52,349 nucleotides of DNA from Deltaproteobacteria bacterium (GCA_006226595.1 SBGP01000084.1:1-52349); one strand, 5' to 3'; positions 7,889 to 16,899 are shown, numbered from the stretch's first letter. Notes: generated by a model not told the origin, from the letters alone. Program-made: numbers and translations.

Positions 7889-8911
7889 TTGCTCGGCCTC
7901 GACGTCGCGTGCCTCGCGCTGATCGCGAAGCGCGACGAACTGGTTCTCGGCATCGTCCTGTGGGGCTGGGGCGCCGTCCTCGGCGGCATCCTCGTCGCCG
8001 CCTTCACGGGGAGCCAGTTCGCCACCATGTCGGTGCTCGGGCTCGCCCTCTTCGTACATGGCCCGGTGAACCTGCTGGTCGCAGGCTACCTCACCGATGA
8101 CGGCCGACGGCGCGTGCTAGGCGCGATGGCCGCGGTCCTCGCGCTCGTGGGCCTGGACGCCTACTGGATCGAACCCGCCTGGATCGAGGTCAGCGAGACA
8201 ACGGTCGTGCTGAGGGACGCGCCGCGACCGCTGACGATTGCTGTGCTCTCGGACATGCAGACGGACGGCGTGACCGGCCACGAGGCCCGGGCCCTGCGCT
8301 ACGCGATGGACGCGAGGCCCGACCTCGTGCTCTTTCCCGGCGACTTCGTGCAGGTGCCAGACCCGACGCTGCGAGAGGCAGTTCGCGCGGACCTGCGTGC
8401 CGTCTTCGAGGAGGCTGAGCTGTCCGCGCCGCTCGGCGTGTATGCCGTCGACGGCAACGTCGAGCAGTGGCAGCAGGGCGAGTGGACCGCGCTCTTCGAT
8501 GGGATCGCCGCAGGGGCGACCTGGAAGTCCCGGGAGCACTTCAGCCCAGAGGACGGCATCCACATCACCGTGCTCCCCTTCCTCGAGGGCTTCGACACGA
8601 GCGCGCAGGTCCCAGACCACGATGGCCTGCACATCGTGATGGCGCACGCACCGGACTTCGCGCTCGGCGAGGTCGACGCGGACCTGCTCGTCGCGGGACA
8701 CGTGCACGGGGGACAGGTCCGCCTGCCCTTCGTGGGCCCGCTGATCACCTTCTCCCGGGCCCCCCGGGCATGGACGGTCGGCCACACAGAGATCGAGCCC
8801 GGCAAGCACCTGTTCGTGAGCCGCGGCGTCGGCATGGAGCGCCGCAACGCTCCTCGGCTGCGCTTCAACTGTCGTCCGGAGGTGATGATCCTCCACGTGG
8901 TGCCCGAGTAG
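7889..8911 (+). CDS. Membrane-anchored calcineurin-like metallophosphoesterase
   Basis: About four hydrophobic helices fill the first 110 residues (LVLGIVLWGWGAVLGGILVA and others). A metallophosphoesterase domain follows: LSDMQTD (variant of the D-H metal motif), FPGDFV, DGNVEQ (where GNHE is usual), MAHAPDF and GHVHGGQ. It resembles the YkuE/YaeI-type membrane phosphoesterases. Asn-Val replacing Asn-His and Gln replacing the first His suggest altered metal chemistry. The TTG at 7889 is the first formal start, but it lacks a ribosome site and cuts into helix 1. The frame stays open through about 7829, so a non-canonical start near 7829-7832 overlapping the ALDH-like stop is possible. It ends only 3 bp from the convergent neighbour. 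Confidence 0.75.
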   Translation: MLGLDVACLALIAKRDELVLGIVLWGWGAVLGGILVAAFTGSQFATMSVLGLALFVHGPVNLLVAGYLTDDGRRRVLGAMAAVLALVGLDAYWIEPAWIEVSETTVVLRDAPRPLTIAVLSDMQTDGVTGHEARALRYAMDARPDLVLFPGDFVQVPDPTLREAVRADLRAVFEEAELSAPLGVYAVDGNVEQWQQGEWTALFDGIAAGATWKSREHFSPEDGIHITVLPFLEGFDTSAQVPDHDGLHIVMAHAPDFALGEVDADLLVAGHVHGGQVRLPFVGPLITFSRAPRAWTVGHTEIEPGKHLFVSRGVGMERRNAPRLRFNCRPEVMILHVVPE

Positions 8912-8914
8912 GGC

Positions 8915-10390
8915 CTACCCGTCATCCGGCGCCGGTGCCTGCGGAAAGCTTCGGTAGCGGTCCAGCGCCCGGGCGCGGGCCCGGAGTCGATCCGGGAAGC
9001 TCTCGAAGGTGACGCGGTCGTCGCGCGCGAACCAGTCCTCCTCCACCCGCCTCGCCTGCTCGATGAGCTCGGTCGGCGGGTGCTCGCACCCCAGCGGCGC
9101 GATGCGGGACACCACCTCGAACACGGCAGCCTGGTAGTGCGCCGGCAGGCCCACGGGGTCGTCGACCATGCCGCACATCTCGGCGAGCGCGACCGCACCT
9201 CCAGGCTCGGACGCCGACGCGAGGTAGGCGCTGGCCTCGGCCCTCGCCCACTCGGAGAGCCCGTCTTCGCACTCAAGACAGCCGTAGTTGCCGTCCCGGA
9301 GGTGCCCGCCGAGCCCGTCGGCCACGTGACGAGCCTCGTGCACCACAACCCCGCGCGCGACCCAGGCCACGAGCTCCTGGAGGGCGTCCTCGAGGTCCCG
9401 AGCCTCCTGGAGGGACTGGCTGGTGCGATCGACGACCACGGCTTCCGGGTGCGTCACCGTCGGACAGCGGCTGCCCGTCGAGGCCTCGGCGTAGTCGAAC
9501 AGCCGAGAGCGGGTCGTCGGGTCGTAGCCATCCCACGGCACACTCGGCATGACGAAGCGACTGCCGCAGGCGCGACGCGAGCGGATGCCGCCGACCGCCG
9601 AGACGAGCGCGGCCCGATCCCCCGCCGCCTGGACGAGCACCGCCGCGGCTTCGCGGGACAGGGCACCGAGCGCTTCCTCCTGCACCGCGTCCGCATGCGG
9701 GTCCTCAGACGCCGGGTCGAGCAGCGGCCACACGACGTCGAGGGCGACCTCGCGCACGCGATCGACCACGATCAGCGCGCCCTCGTGGGGGTCGGACACC
9801 TGACCCAGGTAGCGCTCGACCACGTTGGTGCTGTCCACCCGCTCGACGAGGCGAGCCCGCACGGGCTGCTCTCCGACACGCACGTCGAGGTCGGCGACCA
9901 CCTCGTAGTTCTTGGTATAGAACAGGCCGCCGCCATCGGCATCGAGGCGTACGGAGCCCTGCACCACCCACGGAAGCCCGGCGCGGTCCAGGTACGTGCT
10001 CCACGCCCACGTCAGGTAGAGCAGCCGGTCCGGGTCCCGCGAGGGCCGAGCCGCAAGGGTGGCCATCTCCTGAACCAGCGCGGTGAGGTTCGCGTCCGGG
10101 GCCACCGCGAGCTCCAACGCGTGGAGCGCATCGCGGGTCGACGTCGCGTCGGGTCCGTGCCGGGCGAGGCGTGACTGCCACACGGGCATCAGCTCTCCGT
10201 GCACCGCCGCAAAGTCGATGTCCTCGAGCGCGTCGGCGCGCACCGGGTACGGCGGCTCGTAGACCACCTCTCCGGACCAGTCACGCTCACCGTTCGCCAT
10301 GTGGAAGAGCCGGGGCCCAGCCCACACCGCGGCACCGAGCGCGAGTGCGCCCGAGGCGATGCCCAGCCAGAGCCGAAAGCCGTCCGCCAC
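8915..10390 (-). CDS. Membrane-anchored HExxH putative zinc metalloprotease
   Basis: 491 aa. One N-terminal hydrophobic helix (residues 5-25) acts as signal anchor, leaving a large extracytoplasmic domain. HEARH at 351-355 is a zinc-protease HExxH motif, and Glu385 in RAEASAYLAS, 30 residues on, is well placed as the third ligand of a gluzincin-like site. CLECED at about 371-376 and other cysteines may form disulfides. I do not recognise the family, so protease activity is inferred from the motif only. GTG start at 10390 with AGGAG six bases upstream; the open frame upstream of it is not homologous-looking. Convergent with the metallophosphoesterase and divergent from acs. Confidence 0.7.
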   Translation of the reverse strand: MADGFRLWLGIASGALALGAAVWAGPRLFHMANGERDWSGEVVYEPPYPVRADALEDIDFAAVHGELMPVWQSRLARHGPDATSTRDALHALELAVAPDANLTALVQEMATLAARPSRDPDRLLYLTWAWSTYLDRAGLPWVVQGSVRLDADGGGLFYTKNYEVVADLDVRVGEQPVRARLVERVDSTNVVERYLGQVSDPHEGALIVVDRVREVALDVVWPLLDPASEDPHADAVQEEALGALSREAAAVLVQAAGDRAALVSAVGGIRSRRACGSRFVMPSVPWDGYDPTTRSRLFDYAEASTGSRCPTVTHPEAVVVDRTSQSLQEARDLEDALQELVAWVARGVVVHEARHVADGLGGHLRDGNYGCLECEDGLSEWARAEASAYLASASEPGGAVALAEMCGMVDDPVGLPAHYQAAVFEVVSRIAPLGCEHPPTELIEQARRVEEDWFARDDRVTFESFPDRLRARARALDRYRSFPQAPAPDDG

Positions 10391-10591
10391 GCAGAACTCC
10401 TGCTCAAAGGGTAGCGCGCGACGAGGCCGGTCGCGCCGGAGCCCCGCGCACGACCGTCGCGAAGCATGCGAGGCCACAAGTCAGGCCGACTCAGCGCCTG
10501 TCCCGGTTTGTCGCGGCGACACGCCGACAGCGGGTTGTTCGCGGGCATGGCCGCAGCTGGTAGCCTCTCCGGCCCAGTGACGGAGAATGCC

Positions 10592-12547
10592 ATGACGACC
10601 TACGAAGTGCCCGCCCGCGTTCGCGAAGGCTCCCCGAACCCGATGGCGACCCTCGAGGGCTACGAGGCCCTGTACGGCGAGGTGTCCAGCGACCCCGACG
10701 CCTTCTGGGTGGCTGAGACCACCCGTCGCATCGCCTGGGCCAAGCCTCCGACCCAGGGGCTCGGCGGCGGCTTCGATCAGATTGCCGACGCGCCGCTCAC
10801 GTGGTTCGCCGACGGGCAGCTCAACGCAACGGTCTCGTGCATCGACCGCCACCTGGCGACCCGCGCCGACAAGACCGCCATCCTGTGGGAGGCGGACCAT
10901 CCGGGTGAGGACACGAGCTGGAGCTTCGCCGAGCTCGCCGCTCAGGTGAACCGCTGCGCGAACGCGCTCAAGGCCCGCGGCATCGGCAAGGGCGACCGCG
11001 TGCTCATCTACATGGGCATGGTCCCCCAGGCCGCGGTGGCGATGCTCGCCTGTGCCCGCATCGGCGCCATCCACAGCGTCGTCTTCGGCGGGTTCTCCGC
11101 GGACAGCCTCCGCTCGCGCGCCGTCGACTGCAAGGCGACCGCGGTGATCACGCAGGACTTCGGCATGCGCGGCGGCAAGCGCATCGAGCTCAAGCGCGTC
11201 GCCGACCAGGCCCTCGTCGGTATCGACGAGGTGCACACCGTCCTCGTCTACCAGCGAACCCAGGACGCGGTGGAGATGGAGGACGGTCGCGACGTGTGGT
11301 GGCACGACCTCGTCGATGGCCAGTCCGACGAGTGCGCGCCCGAGATCGTCGACGCCGAGCACCCGCTGTTCATCCTCTACACCTCCGGATCGACGGGCAA
11401 GCCGAAGGGTCAGGTGCACACCCACGGGGGCTACATCACCTGGACCTCGTTCACGCATCAGCACGTGTTCGACCTGCGCGAGGACGACGTCTACGCCTGC
11501 GTCGCCGACGTCGGATGGATCACCGGACACAGCTACATCGTGTACGGCCCGCTCGCGAACGGTGCGACGACGCTGATGTTCGAGTCGATCCCGACCTACC
11601 CCGACGCGGGCCGCTACTGGGACCTGGTCGAGCGCCACAAGGTCACGATCTTCTACACGGCGCCGACCGCGATTCGCGCGCTCGCCGCGTGCGGCGACGA
11701 GTTCGTCACCCGCCGCGACCTCTCCAGCCTGCGCGTGCTCGGCACCGTCGGAGAGCCCATCAACCCCGACGCCTGGGAGTGGTACCACCGCGTCGTCGGC
11801 GAGGGCCGGTGCAACATCGTCGACACCTGGTGGCAGACCGAGACGGGCGGCATCTGCATCTCCCCGATCGCACCCGCGACCCCGACCAAGCCGGGCTCCG
11901 CCACCCTGCCCGTCCCCGGGATCGAGCCCGTGCTGCGCGATGCCGAAGGTGTCGTGCTCGACGGCGCCGCCGAGGGCCTGCTGTGCATCCGCCGTCCGTG
12001 GCCGGGCATGTCCCGCACGATCTGGGGTGACCACGAGCGCTACGTCGACACGTACTTCTCGATGTTCCCCGGGGCTTACTTCACCGGTGACGGCTGCCGC
12101 CGCGACGCCGACGGGTACCACTGGATCACCGGTCGCGTGGACGACGTGATCAATGTCAGCGGCCACCGCATGGGTACCGCCGAGTTCGAGTCTGCACTCG
12201 TCCACCACGACGCCGTCGCCGAGGCAGGCGTGGTCGGCTTTCCCCACCCCATCAAGGGTCAGGGCGTGTACTGCTACCTCGTGCTCTCCGAAGGACACGA
12301 CATGGACGACCGCGGCGAACTGGAGCGCGAGCTGCAGGGCATCTTGCGGAACCACATCGGCGCGCACGCGCGTGTCGATTTGTACCAGGTCGTGCCCGGC
12401 CTCCCGAAGACCCGATCCGGAAAGGTGATGCGACGCATCCTCCGCAAGGTCGCCGAAGGCCAGCCCGAGGCGCTGGGAGACATCTCGACCCTCGCAGATC
12501 CCGGTGTAGTCGAGGCGATCAAGGCGGGAGCCCGCTCGCTGGCCTAG
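10592..12547 (+). CDS. acs: Acetyl-coenzyme A synthetase (AMP-forming)
   Basis: Makes acetyl-CoA from acetate, ATP and CoA through acetyl-AMP. 651 aa, the standard length. Core motifs are all present: YTSGSTGKPKG (phosphate loop), WWQTETGG, YFTGDGCRRDADGYHWITGR (hinge region) and the C-terminal PKTRSGKVMRR containing the lysine that is acetylated in the family to switch off the enzyme. ATG at 10592 with GGAG six bases upstream. A 201-bp divergent spacer separates it from the HExxH gene. A propionate-preferring synthetase cannot be excluded. Its location within 4 kb of deoC and ALDH lets acetate from deoxyribose breakdown enter central metabolism. Confidence 0.95.
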   Translation: MTTYEVPARVREGSPNPMATLEGYEALYGEVSSDPDAFWVAETTRRIAWAKPPTQGLGGGFDQIADAPLTWFADGQLNATVSCIDRHLATRADKTAILWEADHPGEDTSWSFAELAAQVNRCANALKARGIGKGDRVLIYMGMVPQAAVAMLACARIGAIHSVVFGGFSADSLRSRAVDCKATAVITQDFGMRGGKRIELKRVADQALVGIDEVHTVLVYQRTQDAVEMEDGRDVWWHDLVDGQSDECAPEIVDAEHPLFILYTSGSTGKPKGQVHTHGGYITWTSFTHQHVFDLREDDVYACVADVGWITGHSYIVYGPLANGATTLMFESIPTYPDAGRYWDLVERHKVTIFYTAPTAIRALAACGDEFVTRRDLSSLRVLGTVGEPINPDAWEWYHRVVGEGRCNIVDTWWQTETGGICISPIAPATPTKPGSATLPVPGIEPVLRDAEGVVLDGAAEGLLCIRRPWPGMSRTIWGDHERYVDTYFSMFPGAYFTGDGCRRDADGYHWITGRVDDVINVSGHRMGTAEFESALVHHDAVAEAGVVGFPHPIKGQGVYCYLVLSEGHDMDDRGELERELQGILRNHIGAHARVDLYQVVPGLPKTRSGKVMRRILRKVAEGQPEALGDISTLADPGVVEAIKAGARSLA

Positions 12548-12624
12548 CGCTGGCGAGAATCCGCCTGGGGCGTCGCTTTCCCATCAGCGCGACATTAATG
12601 CCGCGCAAATGTCAGGAGCACGTT

Positions 12625-12646
12625 CCATACGCTCCCGTACGGTTTT
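12625..12646 (+). terminator. Candidate intrinsic terminator after acs
   Basis: A 7-bp stem with one mismatch (CCATACG / CGTACGG) and a CTCC loop is followed directly by TTTTAATT, 78 bp after the acs stop. The surrounding 12585-12700 stretch is conspicuously AT-richer than the rest of the window, so it may instead belong to the leader or promoter of the following lipoprotein gene. Confidence 0.4.
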
Positions 12647-12810
12647 AATTGCTTGCCAGGATGCGTGACTTTGCGATACCAAACACCGGTTCGCAAATCT
12701 CACGCGCTCCCAGCGAGAGACCTGCGTCTTCTTTCTTGCTCGAAGGACCAGCTGCGGTCCGAGAGACAACGTCCGGTTCAGCACGGCCCTATGGTCACTG
12801 GAGCCCCCAC

Positions 12811-14175
12811 ATGCGCAACGCTCTGACTCTCCTCCTCGCACTCGGCGTTGGCTGCTCCGACTACAACGTCGGCACCGACGAAGGCACCAACACCGGTACC
12901 GACGACGACGACACCGGCATCATCGTCGACCCCGGCGCGCCCGACATCCTCGTCGAGCCCATGACGCTGAGCTTCGGCACCCGTCCGGTCGACTGCGCTG
13001 CCGACACCCAGACGGTCACCGTGACCAACGTCGGCGAGGACCTGCTCGAGGTGTACAGCCTCGACCTGATGGGTGCCGGTGCCGGCCAGTACACGGTCAC
13101 TGGCGCGCCGATCAATCTCGCCTCTGGCGAGTCCTTCACCTTCGATGTCGACTTCGTGCCTAGCGCGATGACCAACTTCCAGGGTCGCGTTCAGATCACG
13201 AGCAACGACCCCGACGAGGGCGAGGTGGACGTGAGCCTCGACGGCTCCGGCGGCGAGAACGCGACCAACGCCGACACCTTCGACCAGGGCTACCCCGAGG
13301 CCGTCGACGTCCTCTGGGTGCTCGACAACTCCTGCTCGATGTCCGACGAGATCACCGCCGTGGAGCAGGGCCTCGACGCATTCATCGCCAACTTCGTGAC
13401 CATGGGCCTCGACTACCAGATGGGCGTGGTCACCACCGACATGGACGACGCGGCCCAGTCCGGTCGCCTGCAGGGTCCGACCAAGGTCATGGCGAGCGCG
13501 ACCATGAGCCAGGCGGAGATCATCACCGCCTTCGACGCCGCAGTGGACCCGAACTCCGCGGGTTCCGGCACGGAGCGCCCCATGGCTGCCGCCGAGGCCT
13601 CGCTGACCAACAACAGCGCCGGCTTCGCCCTCGGCGAGGGCCTCATCCGCTCCAACGCCCACCTCTCCGTCATCGTGATCACCGACGAGGACGACTCGAG
13701 CAGCGGAAACGTGCAGCACTACGTGGACCTCATCAACGGCATGAAGCCCTCCGAGAGCATGTCCAACGTCTCCGGGCTCATCGATCAGGCCGAGAGCCTG
13801 TTCAGCACCAACTGCCCCGGCGGCATCGGCTTCGACAAGCTCAAGGACATCATCGACCAGACGGGTGGCCTGCGCGACGGCATCTGCGAGCTCGTGGACC
13901 CGAACACCGGCAATGCCGACCCAGCCACCGTGGACCAGCTGCTGCAGTGGCTGTCGTTCACCGCCGCGGGCCTCGAGACCAGCTTCGAGCTCTCGGACGT
14001 GCCGACCTCCCGAGCTCAGATCCGGGTCACGGTCAACGGCGTGCAGGTGCCGCCGGACTTCACCGATGGCTGGTACTGGGACGAGGCAACCAACACCGTC
14101 ACGTTCTACGGCGACAGCGTGCCCGGCTCCGGCGATCAGGTGGTGATCACCTACCCCGTGGCCGCCGAGTGCTGA
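12811..14175 (+). CDS. VWA-domain lipoprotein with an ASPM/SPD-2/HYDIN-like Ig domain
   Basis: 454-aa predicted lipoprotein: signal peptide MRNALTLLLALGVGC with the lipidated Cys at 15, then an Asp/Thr/Gly linker (residues 18-40). Residues about 48-150 form an Ig-like HYDIN-type domain (LSFGTRPVDC, VTVTNVG, FVPSAMTNFQG, ITSNDP). Residues from about 165 are a von Willebrand A domain: VLWVLDNSCSMSDE is a DxSxS metal-site variant with Cys inserted, and VIVITDEDDSS fits the later metal-site acidic residues. A C-terminal beta-rich part follows. Start ATG 12811 with GGAG seven bases upstream. Likely a surface or periplasmic binding protein; partner unknown. Confidence 0.88.
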   Translation: MRNALTLLLALGVGCSDYNVGTDEGTNTGTDDDDTGIIVDPGAPDILVEPMTLSFGTRPVDCAADTQTVTVTNVGEDLLEVYSLDLMGAGAGQYTVTGAPINLASGESFTFDVDFVPSAMTNFQGRVQITSNDPDEGEVDVSLDGSGGENATNADTFDQGYPEAVDVLWVLDNSCSMSDEITAVEQGLDAFIANFVTMGLDYQMGVVTTDMDDAAQSGRLQGPTKVMASATMSQAEIITAFDAAVDPNSAGSGTERPMAAAEASLTNNSAGFALGEGLIRSNAHLSVIVITDEDDSSSGNVQHYVDLINGMKPSESMSNVSGLIDQAESLFSTNCPGGIGFDKLKDIIDQTGGLRDGICELVDPNTGNADPATVDQLLQWLSFTAAGLETSFELSDVPTSRAQIRVTVNGVQVPPDFTDGWYWDEATNTVTFYGDSVPGSGDQVVITYPVAAEC

Positions 14176-14200
14176 TGCACTAGCGCGTGCACTTGTCGCA

Positions 14201-14232
14201 AGGGCCGCCCTTCGGGGTGGCCCTTCGTGTTT
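14201..14232 (+). terminator. Intrinsic terminator with UUCG tetraloop
   Basis: A 10-bp stem AGGGCCGCCC / GGGTGGCCCT (one G-U pair) closes a TTCG tetraloop and is followed by TCGTGTTT, 25 bp after the VWA lipoprotein stop. The next rightward gene starts 22 bp further on, so read-through may be partly allowed. Confidence 0.85.
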
Positions 14233-14253
14233 CTGAGCGGATAGTCGGCAGCC

Positions 14254-15969
14254 GTGCTCTTCTTCCTCGCCAGCGCCGCGCTCGCCGCACCTCCGGACAC
14301 CGCCACGGCCCTCGCCGTCGCCGAGTCGTTCCAGGAGTGGGCGCTGGAGTCGCCCCGGGCCGCGGACGTTCCCGCTCAGCTCGTGCACAGCGACGTCCCC
14401 GCCGGCGTGACCCCAGAGTTCGCCGACGCGGTCGTCCACAGTCTCGGGCCCGACGGCGCTCTGGGTCGGGTACTCCGCCAGTCACGCCCCGAGCTCGCCC
14501 TGCCCGGTCCGGACTACACGCGCGTCGTGTTCGGAAGCGAACCGATCGTGTCCCTCGTCATCCGGGACTTCGAGGGCGAGGCCAAGGTCGACCGCATCGA
14601 GCAGACGAGCTGCCGCTTCTGCGACGAGCCCTCGCGAGCCGTGCGCGACCTGCTCGCGCGGAGCGCCGCGGGCGAAGCCGTGCTGTGGCCGCACCAGGAC
14701 CTCTCGGTCACCTCGGCACGTGAGGCGCGAGAACTGCCTGCCCAGCGCATCGCCGCCCTCCAGAAACGCGCCGTGAACCGCGACCTGGCTCCCCTGCTCG
14801 CGGAGGTCGAGGTCCTCGCCACCGAGGAGCAGACCGTGCACGTGCGCATCGGCGAGCGCGACGAAGCCTGGCCGCTGGTCTACGAGCACCATCGCTGGAT
14901 GGTGGACTACGGCGGCCTCGCCAAGGACTCGCTGCTGCGCCTGTCGCGCCGAGACGCCGAGGACTTCCGCCCGAGCTGGAAGCGCACGGTCAAGCTGCTC
15001 GCCGGATACGAGCCGGATCCTGGCCGGGTGCGCGGAGGTCGCCGCCTCACGACCCGGGTGGTCGGCGCGGCCTTCGACCCGCGCGACGGCACGGTGCTCA
15101 CCGCCGTGTTCGACGTGGACCGCGCCACCTCCGGACTGCTGCGCATCGACCCGAACAGCGGCGAGGTGCTCGACCGCTGGGACATGCGCGCCGCGCCGCG
15201 GATTCCCATCGACCTCGAGCGATGGTTCGACACGTGGCACCTGGCCCTGTCGCCGGACGGCTACCAGGTCGCGCTGTCCTCCCCCGGGCAGATCGACGTC
15301 ATCGACCTCGTCAGCGGCAAGCGGCAGCTGGTGTTCGCCTTCGACGAGGCCTCTCACCTCGCATGGGTCGACACCGACGTGGGTGCGGTACTGGTCATCG
15401 GCCAGCGCAGCGCCGTGCACATGGTCCACCGCGGCTCCCACCACAGCGCGCGCGTGGACGGTCCCACCGTCGGCGCCTACGGAGCGGGCACTGGCGTCGG
15501 CATCCTCACCGAGTCCGGAACGCTGTTCCACTACGAGCTGCCCACCCGTGACGTGACCGAGGAGCGCTCCGTGTGCTGCGGAGCGGCCCGCGGTGTCGCC
15601 GCTTCCGAGAACCGGAGCGAGGTGGTCGTCACCTGCCCGCAGACCTGCGAGCTCGCGGGCGAGCGCTTGCCCTACCACGGGGCCGGCATGACCCCACTCG
15701 AGGGTGCCGGGACCTTCGGCGAAGGCGTCGCCTGGTCGCCGGACGGCACCTTGCTCGCCACCGCGGCCATGGGCGAGCACGAGGGCTTCCTGCTGTGGAA
15801 CTCCCGCGGAGAGCCCATCGCCGCCGCCGGTGAAGGTCGCGTGCGCTCGCTGTCCTTCGACCCCTGGGGCGAGCGCATCCTCGCTGTGACCAGCGACGGC
15901 GAGGTCCACCTCTTCGAGCTCGACGAGGTGCGCCGGCGCGGGCTGGCCGACCCGACGGCGCCAGAGTAG
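14254..15969 (+). CDS. Secreted beta-propeller-like (WD40/YVTN-type) protein
   Basis: 571 aa with a short signal peptide (MLFFLASAALAAPP). Residues 1-240 are unrecognised and contain a CRFC motif near residue 123. From about residue 255 onward, blade-like repeats such as VGAAFDPRDGTVLTAVF, LALSPDGYQVALS, VAWSPDGTLLATAA and LSFDPWGERILAVTSDGEVHLFELD look like WD40/PQQ-type beta-propeller strands. A CCGAA pair and CPQTC suggest disulfides and an extracytoplasmic location. GTG start at 14254 lies just after a UUCG terminator and has no clear ribosome site. Ten bases separate it from the phosphatase gene, which is probably co-transcribed. Function unknown. Confidence 0.8.
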   Translation: MLFFLASAALAAPPDTATALAVAESFQEWALESPRAADVPAQLVHSDVPAGVTPEFADAVVHSLGPDGALGRVLRQSRPELALPGPDYTRVVFGSEPIVSLVIRDFEGEAKVDRIEQTSCRFCDEPSRAVRDLLARSAAGEAVLWPHQDLSVTSAREARELPAQRIAALQKRAVNRDLAPLLAEVEVLATEEQTVHVRIGERDEAWPLVYEHHRWMVDYGGLAKDSLLRLSRRDAEDFRPSWKRTVKLLAGYEPDPGRVRGGRRLTTRVVGAAFDPRDGTVLTAVFDVDRATSGLLRIDPNSGEVLDRWDMRAAPRIPIDLERWFDTWHLALSPDGYQVALSSPGQIDVIDLVSGKRQLVFAFDEASHLAWVDTDVGAVLVIGQRSAVHMVHRGSHHSARVDGPTVGAYGAGTGVGILTESGTLFHYELPTRDVTEERSVCCGAARGVAASENRSEVVVTCPQTCELAGERLPYHGAGMTPLEGAGTFGEGVAWSPDGTLLATAAMGEHEGFLLWNSRGEPIAAAGEGRVRSLSFDPWGERILAVTSDGEVHLFELDEVRRRGLADPTAPE

Positions 15970-15978
15970 GTCGGCACC

Positions 15979-16443
15979 ATGACGCATCACCTGCTGTTCG
16001 TGTGCACCGGCAACATCTGCCGCTCTCCCATGGCCGAGGGCATCGCACGCGACGCGGGGTCGCGTATGGGCCTGGACCTCGAGGTGAAGTCGGCCAGCGC
16101 CCTGGGACTGGACGGCGACCCGGCCGACCGCAAGGCCATCGCCGTGTGCGCCGAGCTCGGCATCGACATCGCCGAACACGAGGCGCAGCCGGTCACGGCC
16201 GAGCTCATGGAGTGGGCAGATCAGGTGCTGGTCATGGAGATGCGCCACGCCATGGACCTACGCTTTCGCTTTCCCGAGCACGACGAGAAGATCGTGCTCC
16301 TCGGACCCTTCGGCGGAAAGATGGAGATCGCCGACCCCATCGGCGGCTGGAAGTTCACCTTCCGCCGCATTCGCGACCAGCTTCGCGCGGCGGTCGACGG
16401 CTACCTGCGCCAGCTCGTCGTGCCCGATCGTCACCGCCGCTGA
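15979..16443 (+). CDS. Low-molecular-weight protein tyrosine phosphatase
   Basis: 154-aa cytosolic phosphatase. The active-site loop VCTGNICRSP (Cys9, Arg15) sits at the extreme N-terminus as in all LMW-PTPs, and the general-acid Asp119-Pro120 is present in IADPIGG. Family members dephosphorylate phosphotyrosine, for instance on exopolysaccharide kinases, and related arsenate reductases share the fold. It is convergent with, and 3 bp from, a receiver gene that is coupled to a Ser/Thr kinase, an arrangement that could bring opposing phospho-signalling enzymes together. ATG start 15979. Confidence 0.92.
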   Translation: MTHHLLFVCTGNICRSPMAEGIARDAGSRMGLDLEVKSASALGLDGDPADRKAIAVCAELGIDIAEHEAQPVTAELMEWADQVLVMEMRHAMDLRFRFPEHDEKIVLLGPFGGKMEIADPIGGWKFTFRRIRDQLRAAVDGYLRQLVVPDRHRR

Positions 16444-16446
16444 CGC

Positions 16447-16899
16447 TCAGCCGAACGGGTTGTTCTCGCGGCGAATGTCGTCGAGCACTTCCATCACGTT
16501 GTGGAGCAGCGTGTCCATCGGTGATGGCTTGGGAAGGCGTCGGGCGACGCGGTCTCCGAAGAGCTCGAGCAGGACGTGGTCCGTGCACGCCGTATGGCTG
16601 ATGACGACCGGGCGGTCGTCCTCGTCGATGCGGTCGATCTCTTCGAGCAGCACCAGGCCACCGAGGTGGTCGACCTGGTCCTGGTAGCGGCGCGCGCGAG
16701 GCCCGAGCACTCGATCGGGATGGGCACCGAGCGGGATGAACAGGTCCATGATCACGAGCTTCCACTCGTCGGTGTGCAGCGCCTCGACCGCCGCCTCGAC
16801 GCTGTCGACGACCTTGACCGGCTGGCCCAGCGCGTCGGCGAGGATCTCGGCGGCGAGCTGCACGTTCTCGGGTTCGTCGTCGACGAAGAGCAGGCTCAT
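16447..16899 (-). CDS. Stand-alone response-regulator receiver (CheY-like)
   Basis: 150-aa single receiver domain. Acidic pair Asp7/Asp8 (LFVDDE), phospho-acceptor Asp52 (VIMDLF), a Ser/Thr switch region ISHTA at 100-104 and Lys124 in LPKP are all present, so it should be phosphorylatable. There is no output domain. The ATG at 16899 overlaps the upstream kinase stop (ATGA), making translation coupled. The loop after Asp52 is enlarged (GAHPDRVLGPRARRYQ), which is unusual. A histidine kinase is not nearby; cross-talk with the Ser/Thr kinase is a hypothesis. Confidence 0.88.
   Translation of the reverse strand: MSLLFVDDEPENVQLAAEILADALGQPVKVVDSVEAAVEALHTDEWKLVIMDLFIPLGAHPDRVLGPRARRYQDQVDHLGGLVLLEEIDRIDEDDRPVVISHTACTDHVLLELFGDRVARRLPKPSPMDTLLHNVMEVLDDIRRENNPFG

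Noticed and set aside
12649-12810. Longer N-terminus of the VWA lipoprotein starting at 12649
   Set aside because: It would put 54 non-hydrophobic residues before the lipoprotein signal peptide; the ATG at 12811 has a ribosome site and begins the signal directly.
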